Shown: positions 26,822 to 37,342, counted from the stretch's first letter. The stretch: 64,000 bases of DNA from Streptomyces sp. YIM 121038 (GCF_006088715.1 NZ_CP030772.1:372001-436000); one strand, 5' to 3'. The notes: generated by a model not told the origin, from the letters alone. Numbers and translations are program-made.

Positions 26822-27420
26822 GGTCGGCAGCGGTGCGGGGCACACCTGCGCCACGTACCGCAGGCCCTGGCGGTACTGGACGACGGTGTGGTCCCGGCGC
26901 GCGGCCATCTCCGTACCGAGCTGACCGAGGCAGGTGTCCAGGTCGGCGTCGGTGACCACGGCACGGTCAGCACTGGGATGTTCGTGCGCCAGGGTACGGA
27001 AGAAGCCGGTGATCAGGGTCAGGGACGGATGCGTGGCGTGGCCGCGCAGCGGGTACAGGAGCAACGCTGCCGCCGAGCCGCCCGTGTTCGGGGCGAGGGT
27101 TTTCACGGCGTGCAGTGCGCCCTCCTGCAGGCGCAGCAGCGCATCGGGGGGCGGAGCAGGCCAGAGGGACTCCGGTCCGCGGGCTGATGCGATCACCAGC
27201 AGATCGCGGCACTCGCCCTTGGGACGCCGAGCGGCCCCGGCCACTGCGGTGGCCGCCCTGCCTGGCCGGGTAACCGTCACCGGAGCGTTCCCGGTTTCCG
27301 GGTGGTCCGTGCACACGATCCGCGCCTGCGCTCCCGGGCTCGGCTGCCAAGAGCCTGTGCGGTTGCGGCCGAATCGGTCAGGATCAGCGCCCCAGGGCGG
27401 AGGGCGGGCGCGGCGTCCTT
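26822..27420 (-). pseudogene. Partial ketoreductase-type domain of the decayed multienzyme
   Basis: The reading [16 protein letters not shown] continues, after a frame change near 27320, into [11 protein letters not shown], then [15 protein letters not shown] and [20 protein letters not shown]. This is the layout of the structural half of a multienzyme ketoreductase. The catalytic half is missing; the sequence passes into the prenyl-synthase fragment. Confidence 0.5.
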
Positions 27421-27499
27421 CTCGCCGACGGGATCGCGGCGCCGGAAGGCGAGCACCGAGCGGTTTAGGGCAGCGTCAGGCGGGGCCTGCTGGTTGCCG

Positions 27500-28560
27500 G
27501 GGCCGGGGGCGGTCACCCGCAGGCCGTCGTCCTGGTTGCATACCGTCACCTCGGATACGCCCAAGTGCAGCGCACGCAGTACGCCGTGGGCGCCCTCGGC
27601 CCCCAGATGGTCGGACGCCGACTCGGCGGATGTGATCTGCGGTGCTGCGGCGTCGTCGGCCGCCGCCCGGGTATGGATGCCGGCGAGGATCGGCCAGCCC
27701 GGCCGCTCGGCGAGAGAGCGGCGGGTGAGGACCAGGAGCACCACGCCCTCAGCGAGGGCTTCGGGCCGGGCGTCGGCCAGTTCTGCCATCGCCGCTGAGC
27801 TGTTGCCGTTGATGCCCAGGACCAGGGCGACGTTCAGCTCTCCGGTGGCGAGATACCGTCCCGCGACGTGCAGTGCGGCCTGGGTTGAGGAGCGGCCGGA
27901 ATCAACTGCGAGGGACGGTCCGTTGAGGCGGAGCCGGTTGGCCACCTGGCAGGAGATCACGTTGGCGAGCTGACCCGGCATGCTGTCGTCATTGGCGTGC
28001 GGCAGCCGGTTCCGGAGCAGCAGAACGTACGCACGCAGGCGGTCGCAGTCCTGTGGCAGCACGGCCGGGTGCTCGGCGACGGTGGTGAGCAGGTTGTCCT
28101 CTCCCACCCGTACGGAATACTCGGACATGGCGCGGGTGGGCCCCACATGACCGGTGATCACTCCCGTCGTTTCGCGGTGCTGCTCTCGCAGTTCGCCGTG
28201 CTCCGCGACGAACGCCGCAGTGACGGCCGTGGCCATCAGCTGCGTATGATCCATGCTGCGGGCCGTGAGCGACGGCATCCGCAGCTTCTTGAAGGGAGGC
28301 AGCGGGCACTCCTGGCCGAAGGTCCGTCGGGGCGCCGCTCCGCTGCCGCGCAGCCAGGCCGCTGTTGCGTCCCGGTCCATCGCGGCGGGCAGATGGGTCT
28401 GCCAGCTGACCAGGACGACGGGGTCGTCCGCCCGTGGCGTGAGCGCCCCGCGCGGCGCGGAGGCATCGGCCGGCTCGGGCCCGTGCAGGACGAGGTGCCC
28501 GTTGGTGCCGCCCAGGACGTAGGCGCGCACGGCGGCGGTTCGGCGGTGGCCGGGACCGGG
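27500..28560 (-). pseudogene. Chain-length-factor-like ketosynthase domain
   Basis: In the same frame as the upstream KS domain, the stretch from PFKKLRMPSLTARSMDH through SCQVANRLRLNGPSLAVDSG to ALVLGINGNSSAAM has the ketosynthase fold. The nucleophile position is Gly (VDSGRSST). Loss of the Cys and the KS-then-CLF order are features of PfaC-type polyunsaturated fatty acid synthases. The frame is open here, but the gene is broken on both sides. Confidence 0.6.
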
Positions 28561-28619
28561 GGCCCACGGCTGATTCGTCACCGAAACCGTGATGCCGTCG
28601 GCACGTACGCCCCTGGGGA

Positions 28620-29810
28620 GCTGGCCGAAGTGGCGTTCGCTGGGAATGGAGTGGTGCTGTAGGCCCAGCAGGGCGTGCACAACGGAGACGACGTCGGCGG
28701 CCCATCCGCCGTGCCTGCCCATCGGCTTGTTCGAGGTGACCACGTGTCCCCGTGGGCCGTCGACTTCGGCCAGACCCTCCAGTTCCACGGCGTCACCGAT
28801 CCGGGTGCCGGTGCCGTGGTCGACGATCCAGTCCACCTGGTCCGCATCCAGGTCGTTGACCGCGCGGGCGCGCCGGACGGACAGTTTCTGCCCGGTGACA
28901 TCCGGGAGCTCGCGCACTGCCCTGGCCGTCGACGCAGCCGCCGAACCCGCCAAGCAGGCCCAGGACCGCATCGACGTCGGCCAACGCCCGGTCGAGCCGC
29001 TTGAGCGCGATGATGCCGGCCACGTCGGAGACCAGTACCCCGGACGCGTCCTTGTCGAAGGCGCGGATCTCCCCGTTCGCGGACAGCCCTTTGAGCTTGG
29101 CGAACAGGACGAGGTCGCCTCGGCCGCCGGTGTTGCTGCCGCCACACAGCACCACGTCACGTTCGCCCGACAGCAGGCTCGTGACGCCGAAGCCGACGGC
29201 GTAGAGCGAGGGCGGGCAGGCGGAGTCGACGACGAGCCGCTCACTGTCCTCAGGCAGCAGCCCCGGGCAGGAGCGCTGGACCATGTGGTCAGGGAAGGGG
29301 CGCGGGGGAGCGCCGCCACGTGTGGGTATCGGGGCGTTAGCGCCTCGCGCAGCCGGTCCTTGGCCGGTGGTGTGTCTGCGGTGCTGACGGCCGTGGCCCG
29401 CAGCATCGACTCCTCCAGGCTGACGCTGCCCGGGAGCGCGCCCGCATAGCAGCCGAGCCAGTCTCCTTCGCGCCGGGTGACTGGGCCGAGGGCCTGGAAC
29501 AGGCAGTGACGCATCAGATGAGCTGTCAGATCGTTGGAAGCCCAGCGGCCCTCAGCTAGTTCGGCGGCCAGCGTCGGGTGCGGGATGAACCCGCGCAGGA
29601 AGCCCACCGCGCGTACATGGGTCTTGTCCTCGGCTTTCGGATTGGGGTCGAACCGCCGCTCCAGGTCGAAGTGCTCAGGCTCGCCAAGTGTGCTCGCGTC
29701 CTGGCGCAGGACACGCCAGAACTCCTCCGGGCGGTTCGCACCGGGGACCGCGAGTCCCATCCCCAACACAGCGACCGCGTCCGGTGAGACGCCGGGGCCC
29801 GCCTCTGCCC
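28620..29810 (-). pseudogene. Ketosynthase domain with two compensating frameshifts
   Basis: Starts VAVLGMGLAVPGANRPEEFW. Near 29290 the frame shifts so that the active-site region reads ERLVVDSACPPSLYAVGFG and continues GGSNTGGRGDLVLFAKLKG. Near 28925 it returns to the first frame (VDWIVDHGTGTRIGDAVE, then SNKPMGRHGG). Cys and both His residues can be found, but in different frames. The first frame stays open across the region, so the lesions are small indels. Confidence 0.65.
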
Positions 29811-29859
29811 GGCTCGCCGGCTCAATGGCCGTCGTGCGTCCCGGCGGGGGCCCGGCGAG

Positions 29860-30625
29860 CCGCAGTGACATGCCTGCATCGAGCACAAGGGTGCTTCCGG
29901 TGATGGCACGGGCCGCGCCCGATGCGAGATAGACGACGGCCTCGGCGACGTCTTCGTCCAAGGACAGCCTCCCCAGGGCAGGCCCGGCCCTGGCTTGTCT
30001 CCGTCGTCCCTCAACGTCAGGCCAGTAGCCGAAGACGTAGTTGTCGACGAGGCCCGTCGAGACCGTATTCACCCGGATCCTTCGAGCCCCCAGTTCCACC
30101 GCGAGATAGCGGGTCAGAGCCTCCTGCTGCGCGGCCTTGGACGCGGCAACAGCCGCATAGCGGTCCAGCACGGACCGGATGGGCAGCGCAGAGAGATTCA
30201 CGATCGCTGCCGGCTCCTGGTCCATCAGTTCCGCGGCGGCCTCGGCGCACCAGCGGATCCCGTGGAGATCGACGTCCAGGGTGCGCTTCCAGTCCTCGTC
30301 GTCGAGTTCCGGCAGATCACTGGGAACACTGTGGCCAGCATTGTTGACCAGCGCATCCAGCCGCAGATGAGCCGCGGCCACCTCGCTGACGAGCGAGGCG
30401 ACCGAGACCCCGGCTGCCGACCGAGGCGCGCACCAGCTCACGTGAACCGCCACAGGTCTCCAGATCGGCGAGGGTCTGCTCGGCCTCCGGCTCGGAGTGG
30501 AAGCAGTTGACGATGACGTGAGCGCTGCGGCGGGCGAAGACGAGCGACACGGCCCGCCCGATGCCCTGTCTGCCACCGGTCACCAGGACTGTCCGCCCGG
30601 CGAAATCCCGCAGCGAGGCACTCAT
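29860..30625 (-). pseudogene. FabL-like enoyl reductase (SDR) domain, frameshifted
   Basis: From ATG 30625 (MSASLRDFAGRTVLVTGG) through GRQGIGRAVSLVFARR, then after a frame change near 30430 the sequence continues RLDALVNNAGHS, VNLSALPIRSVLDRYAAVAA with Lys, EALTRYLAVELGARRIRVN and STLVLDAGMSL. The Tyr and Lys are seven apart (Y-x6-K), as in FabL-type enoyl-ACP reductases, rather than the Y-x3-K of ketoreductases. Its start overlaps the AT-ACP frame, so it may be a separate gene or a fused domain split by an indel. Confidence 0.65.
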
Positions 30626-30639
30626 GCCGCTCTGCCTCG

Positions 30640-32039
30640 GCATCCTCATCGGCAGCGAGATGCTCCATCAGATCGGCGAGTCTGGGAAGCGTGGTGTAGT
30701 CGCGGACCAGCACGCTCGCCGGAGGGCAGGGCGACAGATCGGACTCATCGATCAACTGCGCCAGGAGCTCGGTCTTCTTCACCGAGGCGATACCAAGATC
30801 GGCCTCCAGATGTGTGTCCTCGGTGGACACCCCTTCTGGATAACCCAGGGCCTCGGCGAAGGTCCGGCGCAACTGCGAGAGCAGCTTCTCGCGCTCCGGC
30901 GACCGTGTTCCCGAAGCGGCCGCGGCAGCCAGCGGTGTGGGGAGCTCGGCGGGTGCCGCAGCGAGTGCGAGCCCCGTCGGCCGGTCATCGGACAGACGCA
31001 TTGCGGGAACCGAGGGCTGCATGGGCACCGGGTCGGCCACTGCAGCCGATGGAATGGTGTCCTGCACGCCGTCGGCAGCGGCGCTCCCGGGGAACACGGC
31101 AAGGATCTTCTTTGCGTCAGTGGCCCCGGGCAGTGGTCCGACCAGGGGTACCGAAGGCGGCAGACTCTCCCGCACGCACTCGGTCAGAATGGGGTGGACG
31201 CCCACCTCGATGAAGGTGCCGACCCCGTGGTCGGCGCACAGGGCCCGGATGGCCTGCTGATAAGGCACAGGATCGACCAGGTGCCGATCAATGATCCGGC
31301 GCACATCCCCTGCCTTCCGTGCGAAGCCGCCGAGCAGTGGTGAATACACCTTTGTGGCAGGCTCCACCAGCCGGTAGTCGACGGTGACGTGTGCCAGGCG
31401 GTGGGCGGCAAGGGCGAGTATCGGATTGTGGTGCGGATGGACCACCAGCAGGCGAGTGGCCTGCACCCCCGCCGCCCGCGTGACCTTTTCCAAGCGGGCC
31501 AACTCATCGACGGCCCCCGAGATCACCGTCTGCTCCGGCGCATTGAACAGGGACGACATCAGCGTCCAGCCGCCCGTGGCACCGCACAGATGACCGGCCC
31601 GCTGGGCACCAGTCCGCACAGCCGTCAGACCTCCGGCGAACCCACCGTCGGCCAAGGCCACTTCACGCTCACACAGCACCCGTGCGGCGTCAGACACGGC
31701 CAGCGCGTCAGCGGCGGCCAGCGCCGTCAGTTCCCCGGTGCTGTGCCCGATCAGCACGTTACCGGCAAGCCCCTGCGCCCCCGCTACCAGATACAGCACC
31801 AGCGACGAGGCGATCGCTGCCAGATGCAGCAGTGTCGGCGTCCGGGCCAACTCCTCGATCTGCGGCCCATCCGGATCAGGGAGAGGTCCGGACACCGAGC
31901 CGATCCCATATGCGCGAGCCGCCCGGTCTACCTCTGAGAGCAGAGCCGCAACCTCAGAGGCGTAGGCAGCCAACCCGGCGAGAAGGCCATGAGTGTAGCC
32001 ACGCAAACTAGGAAACTGAACAGCAGTGCCCTTTTCCAC
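30640..32039 (-). pseudogene. Acyltransferase-ACP part of the PUFA-synthase-like multienzyme
   Basis: The frame from 32039 encodes an acyltransferase (IGHSTGELTALAAADAL with the active Ser; later VVHPHHNPILAL) and then a carrier domain. The carrier motif LGIASVKKTELLAQL follows the pattern LGIDSIKRVEIL of PfaA-type PUFA synthase carriers, with Asp replaced by Ala before the Ser. The acyltransferase lacks the linker that should join it to a ketosynthase upstream. The downstream frame drifts into nonsense beyond about 30640. Confidence 0.65.
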
Positions 32040-32084
32040 AGCAGGCTCTCCTCACACGAACGCGATCCCGAATGGGGGCCAGCC

Positions 32085-32534
32085 CCGTCGCCGTCGCGCA
32101 GCGCATCCTCAAAGCGCTCGAGCCGCAGTACCCCCGCATCCTCGCCGCGCACATAGCCGTCGGCCTGGCCGTCGAAGGCAAAGCACACCCCGCGCTGCGA
32201 GGTCAGCAGCGACGCCGCCTCCAGATGGCGGGTCTCCGACGAGTGCATCAGCACGGCCCCGGCCAATGCCGCATCGCACTCGCCGAGCGCCAACGCGTCA
32301 GATCCACCGCCACCAGCCTGGACGAGCACATCGTGTGCAGCGTCAGCACCGGCTCGCGTAGATCCATCCCGAACGCCAGTCGGCCAGCCATCGTCCCGGT
32401 GAAATCACCCGAACAGGTACACACAGAGGCGTCCTGTACCGGCCGCGCAGCCGCGCACCTGGAGACTCTGCCTCGCCCGAGGACCGGCATCAGATCCTGG
32501 TGATCGCGATCGGCACAGCGTTCGATGCGGACAT
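32085..32534 (-). pseudogene. Truncated ketosynthase at the head of the multienzyme
   Basis: ATG 32534 follows the DUF5988 stop by 12 bases and reads NAVPIAITRI, then a TGA, where a ketosynthase would have ITGIGCRFPG. After an internal deletion the active-site region appears: GDFTGTMAGRLAFG and TLHTMCSSRLVAVD. Then, in another frame, come LALGECDAALAGAVLMHSSE and GQADGYVRGEDAGVLRLER. The C-terminal half, with both His motifs, is missing. This is a clear pseudogene, not a single sequencing slip. Confidence 0.75.
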
Positions 32535-32546
32535 CTCCCGGCCTCA

Positions 32547-32831
32547 TTATTCGGCGATCTTCGTGCTGTAGGACCACCGGAAAACCGGCAGCGACTGTCC
32601 CTCGGTAGTCTTTGTCTCGGTGGTCCGCACGAAATGCTGATGCTGGCCGTAGTACGCGATCGTCACCTTCTCCGGTCGTACCCTGCCCGGGATCTGCCAC
32701 ACCCGGGCCAGGCCGCTGGGCCCGCCCCGCAGTACGACCAGCAGCGGAAGGCTTCGCCACCCGGGTTCGCCAGCCACGGTCTCCGGGGCCATCGCGCCTG
32801 CCTGAGACATACCGGTGTTGGCAGTGGACAT
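32547..32831 (-). CDS. DUF5988-family small protein heading the PUFA-like operon
   Basis: A 94-residue protein from ATG 32831 with AGGAGG eight bases upstream. The core LLVVLRGGPSGLARVWQIP and the C-terminus SLPVFRWSYSTKIAE match the DUF5988 family of small actinobacterial proteins of unknown function, which I recall near secondary-metabolite genes. TAA at 32547-32549 is followed closely by the truncated ketosynthase start, so they form one transcription unit. The frame is intact. A related broken copy lies upstream of the P450 at 2011-2316. Confidence 0.7.
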   Translation of the reverse strand: MSTANTGMSQAGAMAPETVAGEPGWRSLPLLVVLRGGPSGLARVWQIPGRVRPEKVTIAYYGQHQHFVRTTETKTTEGQSLPVFRWSYSTKIAE

Positions 32832-33152
32832 TGCCCGCCTCCTGCGCCATGTGCACCCCACGGCACCAGAATCCCGCTCGCTGATGCCGCGTCCGCGCAG
32901 CCCTGCACCCAGTGCCAGCCCCACACCGCAGGACACACGCCAAGTCATCGACGCAGAACACCCCCAGGGCCCGCACCGCCCCGGAACGCCACGCAGGCTG
33001 TCACTGCCTCCTGCTACCACTTGACGCGAAAACAGCACACCGGTCAACGGTTCGCGCGAGGGCGCACGGGCGCTTCCGGAGTACGGCAGTCCGCACGCAC
33101 CACTGCCGAAACGCCCCGCGCGCCCCCAACAGCGCAACGCCCTGTACTGAGT
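32832..33152. other. Upstream region of the DUF5988/PUFA-like operon
   Basis: About 320 bases with no convincing gene. It should contain the promoter of the minus-strand operon. No clear -35/-10 pair stands out by eye. Confidence 0.4.
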
Positions 33153-34573
33153 CAGGGTTTCGTCGTTCTCGTGATCGGTGTGGAATGATCACGTGAGTCC
33201 GGGGGTCGCCAGCGGTCGGTTCATGTCCCGCCCGTGATGGCGCAGGCCCTCGGTGATGTTGTCCCGTCCTGCCAGGCGGAGTGCGCCGATGGCCAGATTC
33301 CGCGGGGAGGCCATCACCGGTGGTGCCCCGCCGGTCCGCACCCGCGAGGCGTCCTCCTCGAACGTCACGTCCCGGACGTGGTGCTCGCGATTCTCGATGG
33401 CCCCGTGTCCGCGCACGCGTTCCGCCAGGTCAGCGGGTGGCGCCTGGTGAGCTGTCAGGCGCGTGATCGCGTAGACGCGTTCGAGTGACACCTTCCCGGT
33501 GCGCATGGTGCGCCGTCGGCGGACGATCTGCAGTGCCTGGCCGGCGTGCGGGAACGGCAGCCGGGGCACGGTGACGGCCTTGAGCCGGCGGATCTCATCG
33601 CGGCCGTGGGCGGTGGCCCGGGTGCGGTCCATCAGGGCACTTCCGTCCAGGCAAGGTCCTTCACCCGCGTGTGCAGGGCCGGGTGGTTGCCTTTGAGTAC
33701 GGCGATGTAGTGCGCGTTCTTCTCCTCGACCAGGAACCCCGCGTGGCCGGTCCGGGTCAGCAGCGGGTCGAAGGCCGCCACCGCACCGGTCAGGTCCAGC
33801 GGCTCCAGCAGTGGCCGGAACGCGGTGATCTCGTTGCTTTTGGCGCCGGCCTCGCGCTGGGCGAGCACGATGCCGTCGTCGCGCAGCGCGGAGATCAGGT
33901 GGACGCAGCGGGCCGTCGGCACGGATCGCGCCGCGAAGGGACGTGCCGTCCACCGCGACCGCTGCCCGCGCCGGACGGTTCGGCGGGCATCCGTCCTGGC
34001 TGGCGGCGCGGGAGGCGGCGGCGCGAGCGGTGAGCCAGCCGCCGGTCACCGCGTCGAACGCGTCGCCGTCGACGCGTTGCAGTACCCGGCGCACGGTCGC
34101 CTCGCCGGGCGGCCTCCAGGGCCGGTCCGGATCGCGCAGCGAGGCGACCGTGCGCCGGACAACAACCGGTCACAGGCGTCGGCGGCCCACTCGGCGATCG
34201 CGGCCAGAGACTTTGCTCCGGCCAGGACCGCGCAGGCGGCCACGGCCAGGACCTACGGCAGCGGGTGCCGACGCCCCCGGCGGCGGCGCGGGTCGGGCAG
34301 ACGCGACAACCGGTCCAGCAGATCGGGCAGATCATCGGGGCAGGCCGGAACGCGGCCCGCGAGTTGGCCCAGCCCAGCGGGGACGGGTGATGACGGCGCA
34401 GCAGGCACGGTCTTCTTCTGTGGTGATCAGCGAACTCGACACTCCATGATCACCGGAAGCCGTGCCTGCAGGCACATCCATGCCCGTCACGAACCGCCCA
34501 CCACCGCCGCCGACTTGGGGCATCGGATACATAGCGACGGCTTCGGACCGACCGCGACAACGACGGAGCCCTG
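33153..34573. mobile_element. ISAs1-family element, copy 1
   Basis: The left end CAGGGTTTCGTCGTTCTCGT (33153) and the right end, read inward from 34573, CAGGGCTCCGTCGTTGTCGC are imperfect inverted repeats. The element is 1421 bp. Copy 2 at 35895-37315 has the same length and is inverted. No target duplication is visible on either copy. Confidence 0.85.
33189..34400 (-). pseudogene. ISAs1-family transposase, copy 1
   Basis: Landmarks across frames are LAVAACAVLAGAKSLAAIAE, ATVRRVLQRVDGDAFDAVT, CVHLISALRDDGIVLAQREA, AKSNEITAFRPLLEPLDL and GHGAIENREHHVRDVTF, typical of ISAs1 transposases. A stop codon precedes VLAVAACAV, and frame changes occur near 34180, 33930 and 33630. The same lesions exist in copy 2. 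Confidence 0.75.
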
Positions 34574-35240
34574 GGTGGTACAGCCCCACGACATCAACGA
34601 CCTTCGCAACGAACTGCGGGTCGGTGGAGAGCTTGAAGGTGTCCTGCAGGTGCGGCTTGAGATCGAACCGCTTCCAGATCCGGCCAATCGTCGGCTTCGA
34701 GAGCCCCGAATGCTTCGCCATCGACGCCCGTGACCAGTGCGTGTCCCTGCCCGGCGTGGACTCCAGCGTCGCCACGACCACGTCTTCTACCTGGTCGAGC
34801 AGGATAGACGGCGGCCGTCCCACCCACCGCTCGTCCGCCAGGCTGTCCAGCCGACGGGCGATGAACCGCGAGCGCCAGCGGCTCACCGACTGCTCGCTCA
34901 CCCCGAGCTCGGCGGCGACCTGCTTGTTCGCCTCACCCTCCGCGCACCGCAGCACGATCCTCGCGCGCAGCGCGAGGTACTGCGCGGTCTTCGCGCGCTT
35001 GGCCCAGCGCGTCAGCTGGAGCCGCTCGTCCTCGCTGAGCACCAGTTCCGGCTTACGCCGCCCCGTCCGGGGTGCATCTGCCAGACCCGCCAAACGGTTG
35101 GCGGCGAACCACGAACGCCACTTGCGGACCGTATCCGTCGTCACGCCGAACTTCGCGGCCACCCGCGCGGTCGGGCAGTCCCTCCGCACACGCCAGCACA
35201 ATCCGGGCCCGCTCGGCGAGACGAGGCCCGGGCGACATAA
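34574..35240 (-). pseudogene. IS630-family transposase N-terminal part, cut by ISAs1 copy 1
   Basis: Reads SPGPRLAERARIVLACAEG, then in another frame TARVAAKFGVTTDTVRKWRSWF and QVAAELGVSEQSVSRWRSRF. It ends at VVDVVGLYH exactly where the ISAs1 starts. The intact relative at 62465-63808 continues with the catalytic domain, which is missing here. Confidence 0.8.
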
Positions 35241-35430
35241 AAACACCCTAGCAACTTCTGCCTCTGATTTCCGGCGCATCACACTACCGAGTCGTGCGCG
35301 AACTGCAGCACCTCCTCGTAGCCCAGACTGACGTCTGTCTCACCCGTCACCACAACATCCCCGACCCAGCACCAAGCTGACCAGGCCCTATTAGAAGTCA
35401 TATGTCGAATGGTGTCCGAGGGGGTACTGT

Positions 35431-35769
35431 GTGGCCATGGCCCAGAAGACAATCGTCATTACGACCGATGACCTCACCGGTGAAACGTCCGAAGAGGTGA
35501 GCGCACACACGTTCTCACTCAATGGTGTGACTTACGAGATTGACCTCACTCCGGAGAACTACGACAAGCTCGACGCGGCTTTGCGCCCATTCATCGAAAA
35601 GGGACGAAAGATGGGCCGTGTGAAGAAGGGAACAAGGGCACGCAAGACCGACATTAGCGGCCCGAAGCCCGAAGAAGTGCGGGCATGGGCGCGAGGAAAA
35701 GGCTTCGAGGTAAACGACCGTGGTCGCGTGTCAGCTCAGGTGATGGAGGCCTTCGAAGCTGCTCATTGA
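35431..35769 (+). CDS. Lsr2-family nucleoid-associated protein (xenogeneic silencer type)
   Basis: A 112-residue protein, or 110 if ATG 35437 is used. GAGGGGG about six bases upstream favours GTG 35431. The N-terminal dimerisation domain includes HTFSLNGVTYEIDLTPENYD and KLDAALRPFIEKGRK. The C-terminal DNA-binding domain PEEVRAWARGKGFEVNDRGR contains the RGR motif that enters the AT-rich minor groove. Lsr2 proteins bridge DNA and silence foreign genes and biosynthetic clusters in actinomycetes. Codon usage is less GC-rich than the neighbours. It sits between an IS630 fragment and an IS5 fragment, inside two inverted ISAs1 copies, so it is likely mobile cargo rather than the housekeeping lsr2. 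Confidence 0.88.
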   Translation: MAMAQKTIVITTDDLTGETSEEVSAHTFSLNGVTYEIDLTPENYDKLDAALRPFIEKGRKMGRVKKGTRARKTDISGPKPEEVRAWARGKGFEVNDRGRVSAQVMEAFEAAH

Positions 35770-35774
35770 GCCCT

Positions 35775-35893
35775 TTCCAAGCTCATGCTGATGCGTGGTG
35801 AAGGACGAGGGCGGTCTTCACGATGTCGGTGATGCGGTTGGTACTACGGCGGAGCTTTCGCAGAAGGCGTCAGCCTTTGAGGGTGGCCATGGC
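35775..35893 (-). pseudogene. IS5-family transposase C-terminal relic
   Basis: The minus strand reads MATLKG, a stop, RLLRKLRRSTNRITDIVKTA and LVLHHASA, the usual tail of an IS5-type transposase. It is cut at 35894 by ISAs1 copy 2. Confidence 0.6.
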
Positions 35894-35894
35894 C

Positions 35895-37315
35895 CAGGGC
35901 TCCGTCGTTGTCGCGGTCGGTCCGAAGCCGTCGCTATGTATCCGATGCCCCAAGTCGGCGGCGGTGGTGGGCGGTTCGTGACGGGCATGGATGTGCCTGC
36001 AGGCACGGCTTCCGGTGATCATGGAGTGTCGAGTTCGCTGATCACCACAGAAGAAGACCGTGCCTGCTGCGCCGTCATCACCCGTCCCCGCTGGGCTGGG
36101 CCAACTCGCGGGCCGCGTTCCGGCCTGCCCCGATGATCTGCCCGATCTGCTGGACCGGTTGTCGCGTCTGCCCGACCCGCGCCGCCGCCGGGGGCGTCGG
36201 CACCCGCTGCCGTAGGTCCTGGCCGTGGCCGCCTGCGCGGTCCTGGCCGGAGCAAAGTCTCTGGCCGCGATCGCCGAGTGGGCCGCCGACGCCTGTGACC
36301 GGTTGTTGTCCGGCGCACGGTCGCCTCGCTGCGCGATCCGGACCGGCCCTGGAGGCCGCCCGGCGAGGCGACCGTGCGCCGGGTACTGCAACGCGTCGAC
36401 GGCGACGCGTTCGACGCGGTGACCGGCGGCTGGCTCACCGCTCGCGCCGCCGCCTCCCGCGCCGCCAGCCAGGACGGATGCCCGCCGAACCGTCCGGCGC
36501 GGGCAGCGGTCGCGGTGGACGGCACGTCCCTTCGCGGCGCGATCCGTGCCGACGGCCCGCTGCGTCCACCTGATCTCCGCGCTGCGCGACGACGGCATCG
36601 TGCTCGCCCAGCGCGAGGCCGGCGCCAAAAGCAACGAGATCACCGCGTTCCGGCCACTGCTGGAGCCGCTGGACCTGACCGGTGCGGTGGCGGCCTTCGA
36701 CCCGCTGCTGACCCGGACCGGCCACGCGGGGTTCCTGGTCGAGGAGAAGAACGCGCACTACATCGCCGTACTCAAAGGCAACCACCCGGCCCTGCACACG
36801 CGGGTGAAGGACCTTGCCTGGACGGAAGTGCCCTGATGGACCGCACCCGGGCCACCGCCCACGGCCGCGATGAGATCCGCCGGCTCAAGGCCGTCACCGT
36901 GCCCCGGCTGCCGTTCCCGCACGCCGGCCAGGCACTGCAGATCGTCCGCCGACGGCGCACCATGCGCACCGGGAAGGTGTCACTCGAACGCGTCTACGCG
37001 ATCACGCGCCTGACAGCTCACCAGGCGCCACCCGCTGACCTGGCGGAACGCGTGCGCGGACACGGGGCCATCGAGAATCGCGAGCACCACGTCCGGGACG
37101 TGACGTTCGAGGAGGACGCCTCGCGGGTGCGGACCGGCGGGGCACCACCGGTGATGGCCTCCCCGCGGAATCTGGCCATCGGCGCACTCCGCCTGGCAGG
37201 ACGGGACAACATCACCGAGGGCCTGCGCCATCACGGGCGGGACATGAACCGACCGCTGGCGACCCCCGGACTCACGTGATCATTCCACACCGATCACGAG
37301 AACGACGAAACCCTG
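35895..37315. mobile_element. ISAs1-family element, copy 2 (inverted relative to copy 1)
   Basis: It is 1421 bp and reads as the inverse of copy 1 throughout the parts I compared. The two copies bound a 1321-bp spacer with the Lsr2 gene, giving the shape of a composite transposon. No target duplication was found. Confidence 0.85.
36100..37279 (+). pseudogene. ISAs1-family transposase, copy 2
   Basis: Same landmarks and same lesions as copy 1: a stop before VLAVAACAV, with frame changes near 36290, 36540 and 36840. The frame ends LATPGLT with TGA at 37277-37279. Confidence 0.75.
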
Positions 37316-37342
37316 ACTTCACCATGCCCATGTCGTGGGCCC

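Noticed and set aside
22415..27316. Treating the whole open frame as one 1633-residue PKS
   Set aside because: AGGAGG and ATG at 26431 mark a proper start. Everything upstream in the frame is a partial KR and a prenyl-synthase fragment without a linker.
32840..33137. Extending the DUF5988 gene upstream to 33137
   Set aside because: The ATG at 32831 has an AGGAGG at good spacing and matches the family length; the extension is Gly/Arg-rich shadow sequence.
33140..37330. Target duplications for the ISAs1 pair, including swapped flanks after inversion
   Set aside because: Neither direct nor crossed comparison of the flanks gives a match.
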